Origin: Ramlibacter tataouinensis
GTDB taxonomy: Bacteria; Pseudomonadota; Gammaproteobacteria; Burkholderiales; Burkholderiaceae_C
Assembly (NCBI RefSeq): GCF_027941915.1
Contig: NZ_CP116009.1
Location: 4,154,001 to 4,218,000, forward strand
DNA: 64,000 bases
Direction of reading: 5' to 3'
The number at the start of each line of letters is the position of its first letter. The stretch's first letter is position 1. The notes beneath the pieces are model-generated. The model saw only the letters and a list, made by a program, of their open reading frames with translations, did no database searches and had not been told where the DNA came from. Below, in pieces: positions 55,031 to 64,000 of this stretch. The translations under genes were made by a program, and so were the position numbers.

Positions 55031-55921
55031 ATGGCCACCGTCGTTTTTGCTGACCTCGTCGGAAGCACCGGCATCTTCGAGCGGCTGGGCGACGAAACGG
55101 CCGGCCGCTTCGTCACCCAGCTGACCACGGCTTTGTCGCGCAGCTTCGAGCAGCACCGTGGCCGGGTCGTGAAGCTGCTGGGCGACGGATTGTTCGTGGT
55201 CTTTCCCGAGGAATCCGACGCGATCGCCGCCTGCATCGGCATCCAGAAGCGCCTGCAGGAGACGCCGGTCTATCCCGGCGGTACCGGCAAGGCCGTGCAG
55301 ATGCAGATGGGCGTCGAATCCGGCGAAGTCGTGGAGATCGAAGGCGACTGTTACGGCGACGCCGTCAACAGCGCGGCCCGGCTGGCCGACCTGGCCGGCG
55401 CCGAGCAGATCCTCGCCACCGGCCGCGTGCGCGAGGCGCTCGCCCCCGAGCTGCGCGGCAAGCTGCGCAGCCTCGGGCCGATGTTCCTGCGCGGCAAGAA
55501 CGAGCAGACCGAGGTCTATCGCGTGCAGTGGCAGCCCGAGCGCGACGTCGATGCCACCATGATGGGCGCGTCCATGTTCAAGGCCACGCCCAACGCACGC
55601 CTGGAGCTCACGGCCAACGGGCAGACCTTGCGGCTGGATCCGCACGGCCCGTCGCTGACGCTGGGTCGCGCCACCACCGCCACCCTGTCGATCAACGACT
55701 CGCGCGTCTCGCGCGTGCATGCCACCGTCGACTGGAAAGGTGGCCACTTCATCCTCAACGACCAGTCCAGCTTCGGCACCTGGGTCTACATGGGCGGTGG
55801 CAACACGCCCCTGGTGTTGCGCCGCACCGAGTGCTACCTGGTGGGCAACGGCCTGATCACGCTCGGCTGCGAACGCGAGGCCGAGGCCGCGCCGAGGGTG
55901 GAGTTCACCGTGGTCGCCTGA
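55031..55921 (+). CDS. Class III nucleotide cyclase with C-terminal FHA domain
   Basis: A 296-residue protein. The cyclase domain has the metal Asp pair (VVFADLVGST, residue 7, and LLGDGLFVVF), the purine-site Lys in VKLLGDG, and the transition-state Asn/Arg in AVNSAARLADLAG. The last ~95 residues are an FHA phosphothreonine-binding domain (LTLGRATTATLSINDSRVSRVHA, residues about 213-235, then NDQSSFGTWV). It probably makes cAMP and docks a phosphorylated partner; the kinase gene 22 bases downstream is the obvious candidate. Confidence 0.9.
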   Translation: MATVVFADLVGSTGIFERLGDETAGRFVTQLTTALSRSFEQHRGRVVKLLGDGLFVVFPEESDAIAACIGIQKRLQETPVYPGGTGKAVQMQMGVESGEVVEIEGDCYGDAVNSAARLADLAGAEQILATGRVREALAPELRGKLRSLGPMFLRGKNEQTEVYRVQWQPERDVDATMMGASMFKATPNARLELTANGQTLRLDPHGPSLTLGRATTATLSINDSRVSRVHATVDWKGGHFILNDQSSFGTWVYMGGGNTPLVLRRTECYLVGNGLITLGCEREAEAAPRVEFTVVA

Positions 55922-55943
55922 CCGCGCGGCCGGAGGGGCAGCC

Positions 55944-57794
<1,851 letters not shown>

Positions 57795-57830
57795 GAAGCC
57801 GCGTGCGTGCGGCTTCCAGGCCGGGCGCTG

Positions 57831-58382
57831 CTACAGCACCTCGAGGTTGTGCACGCCGAACTGGCCGCGCCGGCGGTCCTCGAAGTAGCGCAGCAGCGTT
57901 TCGCGCACGGTACGGAAGGCGATTTCTTCCCAGGGGATCTCGTGCTCGGCGAACAGGCGGGCTTCCAGGGTTTCGTGTCCCGGCTCGAACCGTTCGCTCA
58001 GGAGCCGGGCGCGGTAGTACAGGTGCACCTGGCCGACCCGCGGCACGCTGATCACGGTGAGCAGGTCCTCCATCTCGATCTGCGCGCCGGCCTCCTCGTC
58101 GGTTTCGCGCTCGGCGCCCTGCACGGTGGTTTCGCCCAGCTCCATGAAGCCGGCAGGCAGCGTCCATTTGCCCCAGCGCGGCTCGATGTTGCGCTTGCAC
58201 AGCAGCACCCGGTCGCCCCAGTGCGGCACGGTGCCGACCACGTTCAGCGGGTTCTCGTAGTGGATGGTGCCGCAGGCCGGGCAGATGGCGCGCTCGCGCG
58301 TGTCGCCGTCGTCGGGAACCCGGTAGGCCACCGCCGCGCCGCAGTTGCGGCAGTGCTTGATCGGGATACGGAAGGCGGGCAC
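57831..58382 (-). CDS. NUDIX hydrolase with zinc ribbon (NudC-like)
   Basis: About 183 residues. N-terminal zinc ribbon CRNCG...CPACG, then NUDIX box GFMELGETTVQGAERETDEEAG. The layout resembles the C-terminal half of NADH pyrophosphatase NudC, but the SQPWPFPxS specificity motif is not seen. It is probably a nucleotide-sugar or NAD(H)-type pyrophosphatase with unassigned substrate. GTG 58382 is used; an ATG at 58415 is an alternative. Confidence 0.85.
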   Translation of the reverse strand: MPAFRIPIKHCRNCGAAVAYRVPDDGDTRERAICPACGTIHYENPLNVVGTVPHWGDRVLLCKRNIEPRWGKWTLPAGFMELGETTVQGAERETDEEAGAQIEMEDLLTVISVPRVGQVHLYYRARLLSERFEPGHETLEARLFAEHEIPWEEIAFRTVRETLLRYFEDRRRGQFGVHNLEVL

Positions 58383-58411
58383 GGCGGGTGTCGGTCGGCT
58401 CCCGGACGAAA

Positions 58412-58439
58412 GCAAAGGGCTCCCGAGGGAGCCCTTTGC
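58412..58439 (-). terminator. Hairpin after the TRAP operon
   Basis: GCAAAGGGCTCCC / GGGAGCCCTTTGC, a perfect 13-bp inverted repeat, 19 bases after the dctP stop. The T tract on the minus strand is short (GCTTTCG), so it may be a weak terminator or 3'-end protecting hairpin. Confidence 0.65.
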
Positions 58440-58458
58440 GCGGGAAGGCCGGTGAAGT

Positions 58459-59526
58459 TTAAGCCTTCTTGGGCGCCGGCGTGGTCTTGCCGTGCTTCTC
58501 GATCAGCGCCTTGGCCGTCTCCAGCAGCTTCTTGCCGTCGAAGCCGCGCTTGTTCATGTCCTCCACCCACTCGGCCTCGACCCGGGCGGAGCGCTTCTTG
58601 AACTCCTGCGCGTCGGCGGCGGGGATGGTGTAGATGGTGCTGTTGCGGTCGACCGCGGTCTTGCGGCCGGGGATGTCGTTGCCCTGCTGCACCTTGCCCA
58701 GCCAGCCCGAGGTCTCCATGCCGGAGTTGGCGTCGATCACCTTCTTCAACTCGGGCGACAGCGACTCGTACTTGGCCTTGTTCATCGCCATCACGAAGGT
58801 CGTGGTGTACAGCGCGCCGCCGGCGGGGTCGAACTCGCTGTGGAACTTGGTCAGCTCGTGCACCTTGACCGAGGGCACCACTTCCCAGGGAATCACGCAG
58901 CCGTCGATGGTGCCCTTGGACAGGGCGTCCGGGATCTGCGGCAGCGGCATGCCCACCGGGATGGCGCCCAGGTAACCCAGCATCTTGGTGATCTGGCGGG
59001 TCGGGCCGCGCAGCTTCATGCCGCGCAGGTCATCCGGGTGCTTGATCAGCTTGTCCTTGGTGTGGAACATGCCCGGGCCGTGCACCTGCAGCGCGATCGG
59101 GTGGGTGTCCTTGAACTCGTCCTGGGCGACGGTCTGCACGTACTCCCAATAGGCCTTGGAGGTGGCCTCGGCGTTGTTCATGATGAACGGCAGCTCGAAC
59201 ACCTCGATGCGCGGGAAGCGTCCGGCGGTGTTGCCCGGCAGCGTCCAGACCACGTCGACCACGCCGTCCTTGGCCTGGTCGTACAACTGCACCGGCGTGC
59301 CACCGAGCTGCATGGCCGGGTAGGCCTCGAACTTGATCTTGCCGCCCGAGTCCTTCTCGACCTTTTCCATCCACGGCTTGTGCATGCCCAGCCAGACGTT
59401 CGACTGGGGCGACATGAAGGTGTGGAATTTCAGGGTGACGGCCTGTTGCGCCAGGCCGCTGAGGCCGGGCGCACCGAGGACCACCGCTGCGGCAGAGGAT
59501 TTCAGCAGGGTGCGTCGCTGGATCAT
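58459..59526 (-). CDS. dctP: TRAP transporter substrate-binding protein (DctP family)
   Basis: A 355-residue periplasmic protein with an RR-containing signal (MIQRRTLLKSSAAAVVLG). DctP-type landmarks are TLPGNTAGRFPRIEVFELPF near residue 94 and the ligand-carboxylate Arg in KLRGPTRQITKMLG near 172. It binds a carboxylate and delivers it to the DctQM permease encoded just upstream. The neighbours suggest an aromatic acid or related acid as ligand. Confidence 0.93.
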   Translation of the reverse strand: MIQRRTLLKSSAAAVVLGAPGLSGLAQQAVTLKFHTFMSPQSNVWLGMHKPWMEKVEKDSGGKIKFEAYPAMQLGGTPVQLYDQAKDGVVDVVWTLPGNTAGRFPRIEVFELPFIMNNAEATSKAYWEYVQTVAQDEFKDTHPIALQVHGPGMFHTKDKLIKHPDDLRGMKLRGPTRQITKMLGYLGAIPVGMPLPQIPDALSKGTIDGCVIPWEVVPSVKVHELTKFHSEFDPAGGALYTTTFVMAMNKAKYESLSPELKKVIDANSGMETSGWLGKVQQGNDIPGRKTAVDRNSTIYTIPAADAQEFKKRSARVEAEWVEDMNKRGFDGKKLLETAKALIEKHGKTTPAPKKA

Positions 59527-59614
59527 GGGGGTTCTCCGAGGGAATGGATTGCAACTTGACGAAAGTACAACAGCGGGGGCCCCGCAGGTTACGGGGCTTT
59601 CCCTCAGCAGTGCG

Positions 59615-60937
59615 TCAGCCGACGAACTGCACGAACCACAGGGAGATCGGCGGGAAGAACAGCAGCAGCAGCGTGCGGATCACGTCGCTGGCGAGGAACG
59701 GCATCACGCCGCGGTAGCTCTCGCCGATCGGGATGTCGCGCGCCATGCCGTTGACGATGTACACGTTCAGTCCCACCGGCGGCGCCAGCAGGCCGAAGCC
59801 GACCGTCATCAGCACCATGATGCCGAACCAGATCGCCACCGATTCGGGCGGCATGCCGAAGTCCAGCCCCATGACCATGGGGAAGAAGATCGGGATCGTC
59901 AGCAGGATCATGGACAACTCGTCCATCACCGCGCCGAGCACCACGTAGAACAGCAGGATCGCCGAGACCACCGCCACCGGCGACAAGCCCCAGCTGCCCA
60001 CCACGCTGGCCAGCTGCGCCGGCACCTGGGTCAGCGCCAGGGCGGCGTTCATCAGGTCGGCGCCCAGGAAGATCATGAAGATCATGGCCGACCCTTCGGC
60101 CGTGGCGTAGAAGCAGTGCTTGAACTTCTGCCAGGTGATCTCGCGCTTGAGCAGCGCCGCGACGAAGGTGGCCGCTGCACCGACGGCGGCGCCCTCGGTG
60201 GGCGTGAAGAAGCCGCCGTAGATGCCGCCGAACACCAGCAGGAAGATCACCGCGATCGGCAGCACGCCGCCCAGGGCCCGGAGCGTCAGGCGCGGCGCAT
60301 CGTCGTCGTGCCGCTCGGGCGCATGGCCCGGCACCAGCCGGACGTACACCGCGATGGCGATCATGTAGCCCAGCATGGCGATGATGCCGGGGATCATGGC
60401 GGCGGCGAACACCTTGGCGATGTTCTGCTCGGCCAGGATGGCGTAGATCACCAGCGGCACCGAAGGCGGGACCAGGATGCCCAGCGTGCCGCCGGCCGCC
60501 AGCGTGCCGGTGGCCAGGCGGCCGGAGTAGCCGTGCCGCTTCATCTCGGGCAGCGCCACCGAGGTGATGGTGGCGGCGGTGGCGACCGAGGAGCCGCAGA
60601 TCGCCCCGAAGGCCGCGCACGCCATCACCGACGCCATCGCCAGGCCGCCGCGGAAGCGCGACATCACGGCGCTGGCGAACTCGAACAGCGCGCGCGAGAT
60701 GCCGCCCTGGGTGGCGAAGTGCCCCATCAGGATGAACAGCGGAATGACCGACAGGTCGTAGCTGGCGAAACGGGCGAAGGCCTGGGTGTTGAGGAAGTTC
60801 GCCAGCGGCAGCCAGCCGGCCTGCAGCACGTAGCCGATGGCGCCGGCCGCGAACATGGAGATGGCGATCGGCGTGCGGATCGCCATCAGCAGCAGCATGA
60901 TCCCGAAGATCAGCGCGGTGAGGGCCAGCGGGCTCAT
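59615..60937 (-). CDS. dctM: TRAP transporter large permease DctM
   Basis: A 440-residue protein with about 12 membrane helices. MSPLALTALIFGIMLLLMAI start, CGSSVATAATITSVALPEM, GGTLGILVPPSVPLVIYAI, and MDELSMILLTIPIFFPMV are typical DctM segments. Sodium- or proton-driven permease. ATG 60937 overlaps the dctQ stop by four bases. Confidence 0.94.
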   Translation of the reverse strand: MSPLALTALIFGIMLLLMAIRTPIAISMFAAGAIGYVLQAGWLPLANFLNTQAFARFASYDLSVIPLFILMGHFATQGGISRALFEFASAVMSRFRGGLAMASVMACAAFGAICGSSVATAATITSVALPEMKRHGYSGRLATGTLAAGGTLGILVPPSVPLVIYAILAEQNIAKVFAAAMIPGIIAMLGYMIAIAVYVRLVPGHAPERHDDDAPRLTLRALGGVLPIAVIFLLVFGGIYGGFFTPTEGAAVGAAATFVAALLKREITWQKFKHCFYATAEGSAMIFMIFLGADLMNAALALTQVPAQLASVVGSWGLSPVAVVSAILLFYVVLGAVMDELSMILLTIPIFFPMVMGLDFGMPPESVAIWFGIMVLMTVGFGLLAPPVGLNVYIVNGMARDIPIGESYRGVMPFLASDVIRTLLLLFFPPISLWFVQFVG

Positions 60938-61407
60938 TGCACCTCCGGGCCGAAGCCGCGCAGCGCCTGCCACAGCGCGATCACCACCGTCAGCACCAGC
61001 GGCGGCACCATGCAGGCGTAGACGACCCACTCCGGGAAGCCCAGCATCATGGTGCCGGACTGCGTCTTCCAGGCGTTGACGCCGCCCAGCACCGTGCGCC
61101 AGGACAGCAGCGCCATCGCCAGGGCCAGCAGCAGCGCACCGAAGCGGTCCAGCGCCGCGTTGGTGCGCGCGCTGGCCTTGGTGGTGAAGAAGTCGACGAT
61201 GATGTTGCCGCGGCGAACCTGGCACCAGGGTATGAAGAGGGCGATTGCGGCGCCGGCGGCGACGCCGGTCAGCTCGAAGTCACCGACCAGGGTGATGCCC
61301 ACCGTGTTGCGGCCGATCAGGCTGCCGCACGTCATCAGGGTGATGGCGGTCAGCAGCAACCCGGCCAGCACGGCACACAGCTTGGCCAGGGGTTCCAGTA
61401 CGCGCAA
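60934..61407 (-). CDS. dctQ: TRAP transporter small permease DctQ
   Basis: A 157-residue protein with four membrane helices; motifs CGSLIGRN-like start region, FIPWCQVRRGNIIVDFF and SGTMMLGFPEWVVYA. The TTG at 61407 follows GAGAGGAG with seven bases spacing, so I take it as the start. Acts with DctM. Confidence 0.9.
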   Translation of the reverse strand: MRVLEPLAKLCAVLAGLLLTAITLMTCGSLIGRNTVGITLVGDFELTGVAAGAAIALFIPWCQVRRGNIIVDFFTTKASARTNAALDRFGALLLALAMALLSWRTVLGGVNAWKTQSGTMMLGFPEWVVYACMVPPLVLTVVIALWQALRGFGPEVQ

Positions 61408-61517
61408 GGCGATGCTCCTCTCTCTCGTTCTTCGTTGCAGCGGCCATCGAGGGCCGCTGCCGGCGCCCCTCGCGCCGGTGCCGGATTATGGTCGCGCCGG
61501 CCGTCGCCTGGCGCGCC

Positions 61518-62213
61518 TCAGGCGATGCGCACGCGCAGCTCGCCCAGGCCGTCCACGCCGCCCACCAGCGTGTCGCCCGACGCCACGGCAGCCACGCCCT
61601 CGGGCGTGCCGGTGAAGATCAGGTCGCCGGGCGCCAGCTCCCAGGCGGCCGACAGGTGCTCGATGGTTTCACCGATGTTCCAGATCAGCTTGGAGACGTT
61701 GCTGCGCTGGCGGTCCTGGCCGTTGACCTGCAGCCAGATCGCGGCGTTGACGACGTCGCCGGCCTGGTCCGCCGGGGTGATCGGGCCCATCGGGCCGGAC
61801 TGGTCGTAGGCCTTGCCGATGTCCCAGGGCCGGCCCTGCTTCTTCATCTCGCCCTGCAGGTCGCGGCGCGTCATGTCCAGGCCGATGCCGTAGCCGAAGA
61901 TGTGCTTGTGCGCGTCGGCGGCCTTGATGTTGCGCCCGCCGGTGCCGATGGCCACCACCAGCTCGATCTCGTGGTGCAGGTTCTTGGTGAGCGTGGGGTA
62001 GGGGATGGAACCGGTCTCGCCCTGCGCCACCGGCACGATGGCGTCGGCCGGCTTGAGGAAGAAGAAGGGCGGCTCGCGGCCGGTGAAGCCCATTTCCTGG
62101 GCGTGCTCGACGTAGTTGCGGCCGACGCAATAGACGCGGCGGACCGGGAAGCGCTCGGCGCGGCCCAGCACCGGAACGGATGTGACCGCGGGGGCGGCGA
62201 AGACGTAGCTCAT
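61518..62213 (-). CDS. Fumarylacetoacetate hydrolase family protein, probable fumarylpyruvate hydrolase
   Basis: A 231-residue FAH-domain enzyme: [14 protein letters not shown] near residue 29, metal ligands in [27 protein letters not shown], and [11 protein letters not shown] near the end. With the gentisate dioxygenase upstream the likely reaction is cleavage of fumarylpyruvate to fumarate and pyruvate. Maleylpyruvate isomerase is not in the window. ATG 62213 overlaps the dioxygenase stop by four bases. Confidence 0.9.
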   Translation of the reverse strand: MSYVFAAPAVTSVPVLGRAERFPVRRVYCVGRNYVEHAQEMGFTGREPPFFFLKPADAIVPVAQGETGSIPYPTLTKNLHHEIELVVAIGTGGRNIKAADAHKHIFGYGIGLDMTRRDLQGEMKKQGRPWDIGKAYDQSGPMGPITPADQAGDVVNAAIWLQVNGQDRQRSNVSKLIWNIGETIEHLSAAWELAPGDLIFTGTPEGVAAVASGDTLVGGVDGLGELRVRIA

Positions 62214-63265
62214 GACAACCTTTCTTCTCTGTGGATGGCCAGCGCCTGGTGCACCGGCCGGTCGGAAAAACTGAACAGCACGCAGCCGCCCGGCGAAGAC
62301 AGGCGGGCGGTGTGCCAGGACGGGATGACGAAATGGTCGCGCGGCCCGAAGTCGAAGCGCCAGCGCTGCTCGCCCGCTTCGACCTCGACGCTGCCGGAGC
62401 CTTCGACCACGCTGTAGACCGCGCCGTCGGTCTGGCGCCAGCACTTGCCGGCAAAACCCGCCGGCAGCTTCTGCATGAAGGTGGCCATGGTCGGCATCGG
62501 GTAGCCGCCGGTCAGCGGGTTCACGTAGCGCAGCTTGACGCCGTCCCAGGCGTCGATCGGGGCGTCGCGCTCCAGTTGCTCCAGCGCCTGGCGGCTGCGC
62601 TCGTACGGGTAGCTGAAGATCGGCGAGGTGGCGCCGAACGGGGCATCGTGGCGCACCGGCACCATGTTGTGGCCATAGCGCGCGAGGCTGCTGCCTTCGG
62701 CGCGCGTCACCTGCTGGGAGCGCGCGGTGTCGTTCTCGGCGAAGCCGGCGTCGAGGAAACGCACCATCGGGATGTCCAGCCCGTCCAGCCACACCACCGG
62801 GCCGTCGGCCTCGTTGCCGTGGTCGTGGAAGGTCCAGCTCGGCGTGATGATGAAGTCGCCCGGGTGCATGGTGGTGCGCTCGCCATCGACTGCGGTGTAG
62901 GCGCCGCTGCCTTCGACGATGAAGCGCAGCGCGCTTTGCACATGGCGGTGGCTTGGCGCCACTTCGCCTGGCAGGATCAGCTGCAGGCCGGCATACAGCG
63001 ACTGGGTGGCGGCGGACTGGCCGCGCAGCGCCGGGTTCTCCAGGATCAGCACGCGGCGCACCGCCTCGTCCGCCGTGATGGCCTGGCCGGCGCGCATGAG
63101 GAAGGGACGCACCTCGTCGTACTTCCAGTGGGCGGGCACGCAGGGGCTGCGCGGCTGTGGCGGCACCAGCGCATGCAGCACCTCCCACAGCGGCGTCAGG
63201 TTGTGCGGGTCCATGTCGCGGTACAGCTGCTGCCGTGCCTGCACGGCGGCGTCGGGCGCGTTCAT
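62210..63265 (-). CDS. Gentisate 1,2-dioxygenase
   Basis: A 351-residue bicupin. N-terminal cupin with the iron ligands in [16 protein letters not shown] (residues near 104-108) and TFHDHG; second cupin with [10 protein letters not shown] and FVIPSWH. It opens gentisate to maleylpyruvate. Length and [16 protein letters not shown] match the family. It is between the FAD oxidoreductase and FAH genes on one transcript. Confidence 0.9.
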   Translation of the reverse strand: MNAPDAAVQARQQLYRDMDPHNLTPLWEVLHALVPPQPRSPCVPAHWKYDEVRPFLMRAGQAITADEAVRRVLILENPALRGQSAATQSLYAGLQLILPGEVAPSHRHVQSALRFIVEGSGAYTAVDGERTTMHPGDFIITPSWTFHDHGNEADGPVVWLDGLDIPMVRFLDAGFAENDTARSQQVTRAEGSSLARYGHNMVPVRHDAPFGATSPIFSYPYERSRQALEQLERDAPIDAWDGVKLRYVNPLTGGYPMPTMATFMQKLPAGFAGKCWRQTDGAVYSVVEGSGSVEVEAGEQRWRFDFGPRDHFVIPSWHTARLSSPGGCVLFSFSDRPVHQALAIHREERLS

Positions 63266-63288
63266 TGGCAGTCTCCTGGCGGTTGGAA

Positions 63289-64000
63289 TCAGTCTTCGCG
63301 GCCGAGCCAAGCGCCGTGCGCTTCGAGCCGGGCCTGCAGGGCGCCGACATCGACGGCGGCGGCGCTGCTGCCGGCCGAGAGGGCGAGGTCGGCCGCGCTG
63401 CCGGCCGCCTGCCCCATGACGAAGCAGGCGCCGGTCACTCGGGCGGCGGATTGTGCCTCGTGCGACATCGAGGCGCAGCGGCCGGCCACCCAGAGGTTGT
63501 CGACGCCCTGCGGCACGACCATGCGGTAGGGCAGGTGGTTGAAGCCGCGGCTTTGCGGGATCGGCGGCCAGCGGAATTCGACGTCGCCCTTCAGGTGCAA
63601 CTCCAGCGGCCAGCCGTTGACGCCGATGGTGTCGTCGAAACTGGCGCAGCCCAGCACGTCCGCCTCGGTGAGCTGGTACAGGCCGCGCATGCGGCGCGTC
63701 TCGCGGATGCCGACCTGTGCCGGCAGGTCCACGATGTAGCTGCGCTCGAAGCCCGGCACCTCGCGCAGGAAGCCGGCCACGCTCGCGATCTGCCGGCGCC
63801 CCTGCAGCTCGGCCTGGGTCAGTGCGTCGGCATCGGTGCCGTCCAGCGCGTTGCCGCGCTCGTCGGCCAGTTGCGTGAGGTTGACGCGCCACTCGATGCC
63901 GCTCTTTTGCGGCCGCACGATCGGCGTCTTGCGCGGAAAGCGATGGCGGCCTTCGGCCTCGGCCTGGAGCATCAGGCCGGGAATCGTCTCCCAGGCCTTG
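63289..64000 (-). CDS. FAD-dependent oxidoreductase (C-terminal part)
   Basis: The frame runs to the right edge, so only the C-terminal ~237 residues are here; the FAD Rossmann motif lies outside. The end resembles FAD_oxidored (PF12831): [21 protein letters not shown] and [16 protein letters not shown]. First gene of a minus-strand run with gentisate dioxygenase, fumarylpyruvate hydrolase and the TRAP genes, so it may act earlier in the pathway. Substrate unknown. Confidence 0.82.
   Translation of the reverse strand, partial: KAWETIPGLMLQAEAEGRHRFPRKTPIVRPQKSGIEWRVNLTQLADERGNALDGTDADALTQAELQGRRQIASVAGFLREVPGFERSYIVDLPAQVGIRETRRMRGLYQLTEADVLGCASFDDTIGVNGWPLELHLKGDVEFRWPPIPQSRGFNHLPYRMVVPQGVDNLWVAGRCASMSHEAQSAARVTGACFVMGQAAGSAADLALSAGSSAAAVDVGALQARLEAHGAWLGRED

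Overview
The window is a GC-rich chromosomal segment from a betaproteobacterium, most like the Burkholderiales family Comamonadaceae (Ramlibacter/Variovorax type). This rests on the rpsF-priB-rpsR-rplI-dnaB block, the thrS-infC-rpmI-rplT-pheS-pheT-ihfA-merR-tRNA-Pro(GGG) order, the PriB primosome protein, TRAP transporters and the overall protein flavour. No species can be named from sequence alone. Most genes are housekeeping; the one clearly accessory segment is an arsenic-resistance island of about 8.5 kb.

Layout. 1-4.8 kb: a truncated DUF294 nucleotidyltransferase-like gene, a DEDDh exonuclease, the S6/PriB/S18/L9 operon and dnaB. 4.8-9.4 kb (minus strand): a DUF2844/DUF3443 pair, a PIN-PhoH ATPase, a Bcp peroxiredoxin and an Mth938-like protein. 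9.5-16 kb: alaA-hom-thrC followed by mobB-moeA-moaD-moaE, tightly packed. 16-19.7 kb: an unknown protein, clpB and a small membrane protein. 19.8-24.6 kb: a translationally coupled TonB receptor / YfiR / hybrid kinase operon. 24.6-36 kb: a NUDIX and AraC pair, an MFS carrier, an ExeA/GspB pair, a bactofilin, a ThDP enzyme, an Ala/Lys/Pro-repeat SWIB protein, and two EamA carriers around an Lrp regulator. 36-38.2 kb: aceA behind twin palindromes, then a small zinc-ribbon protein. 38.2-46.3 kb: the thrS to tRNA-Pro translation cluster.

46.3-54.8 kb: an island in the 3' end of tRNA-Pro, flanked by a 16-bp direct repeat that copies the tRNA end. It carries arsR, arsI, a frameshifted arsC, an intact arsC, acr3, arsA, a glutaredoxin-type arsC, arsH, a UspA protein and an MFS carrier. 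No integrase is visible. 55-57.8 kb: a class III cyclase with an FHA domain next to a transmembrane Ser/Thr kinase. 57.8-64 kb (minus strand): a NUDIX hydrolase, then a gentisate-type ring-cleavage cluster (FAD oxidoreductase, gentisate dioxygenase, fumarylpyruvate hydrolase) with a TRAP transporter.

Most interesting points: (1) a 12-codon leader ORF with four Thr codons, a competing stem and a terminator in front of thrS, i.e. a candidate ribosome-stalling attenuator; (2) a YfiR-like protein coupled to a kinase whose periplasmic region looks like the CHASE8 domain of YfiN but whose output is a phosphorelay; (3) the island's paired attachment repeats and its gene content, aimed at inorganic and organic arsenic; (4) two perfect palindromes 30 bp apart at the aceA promoter; (5) an infC gene that appears to start with AUC.
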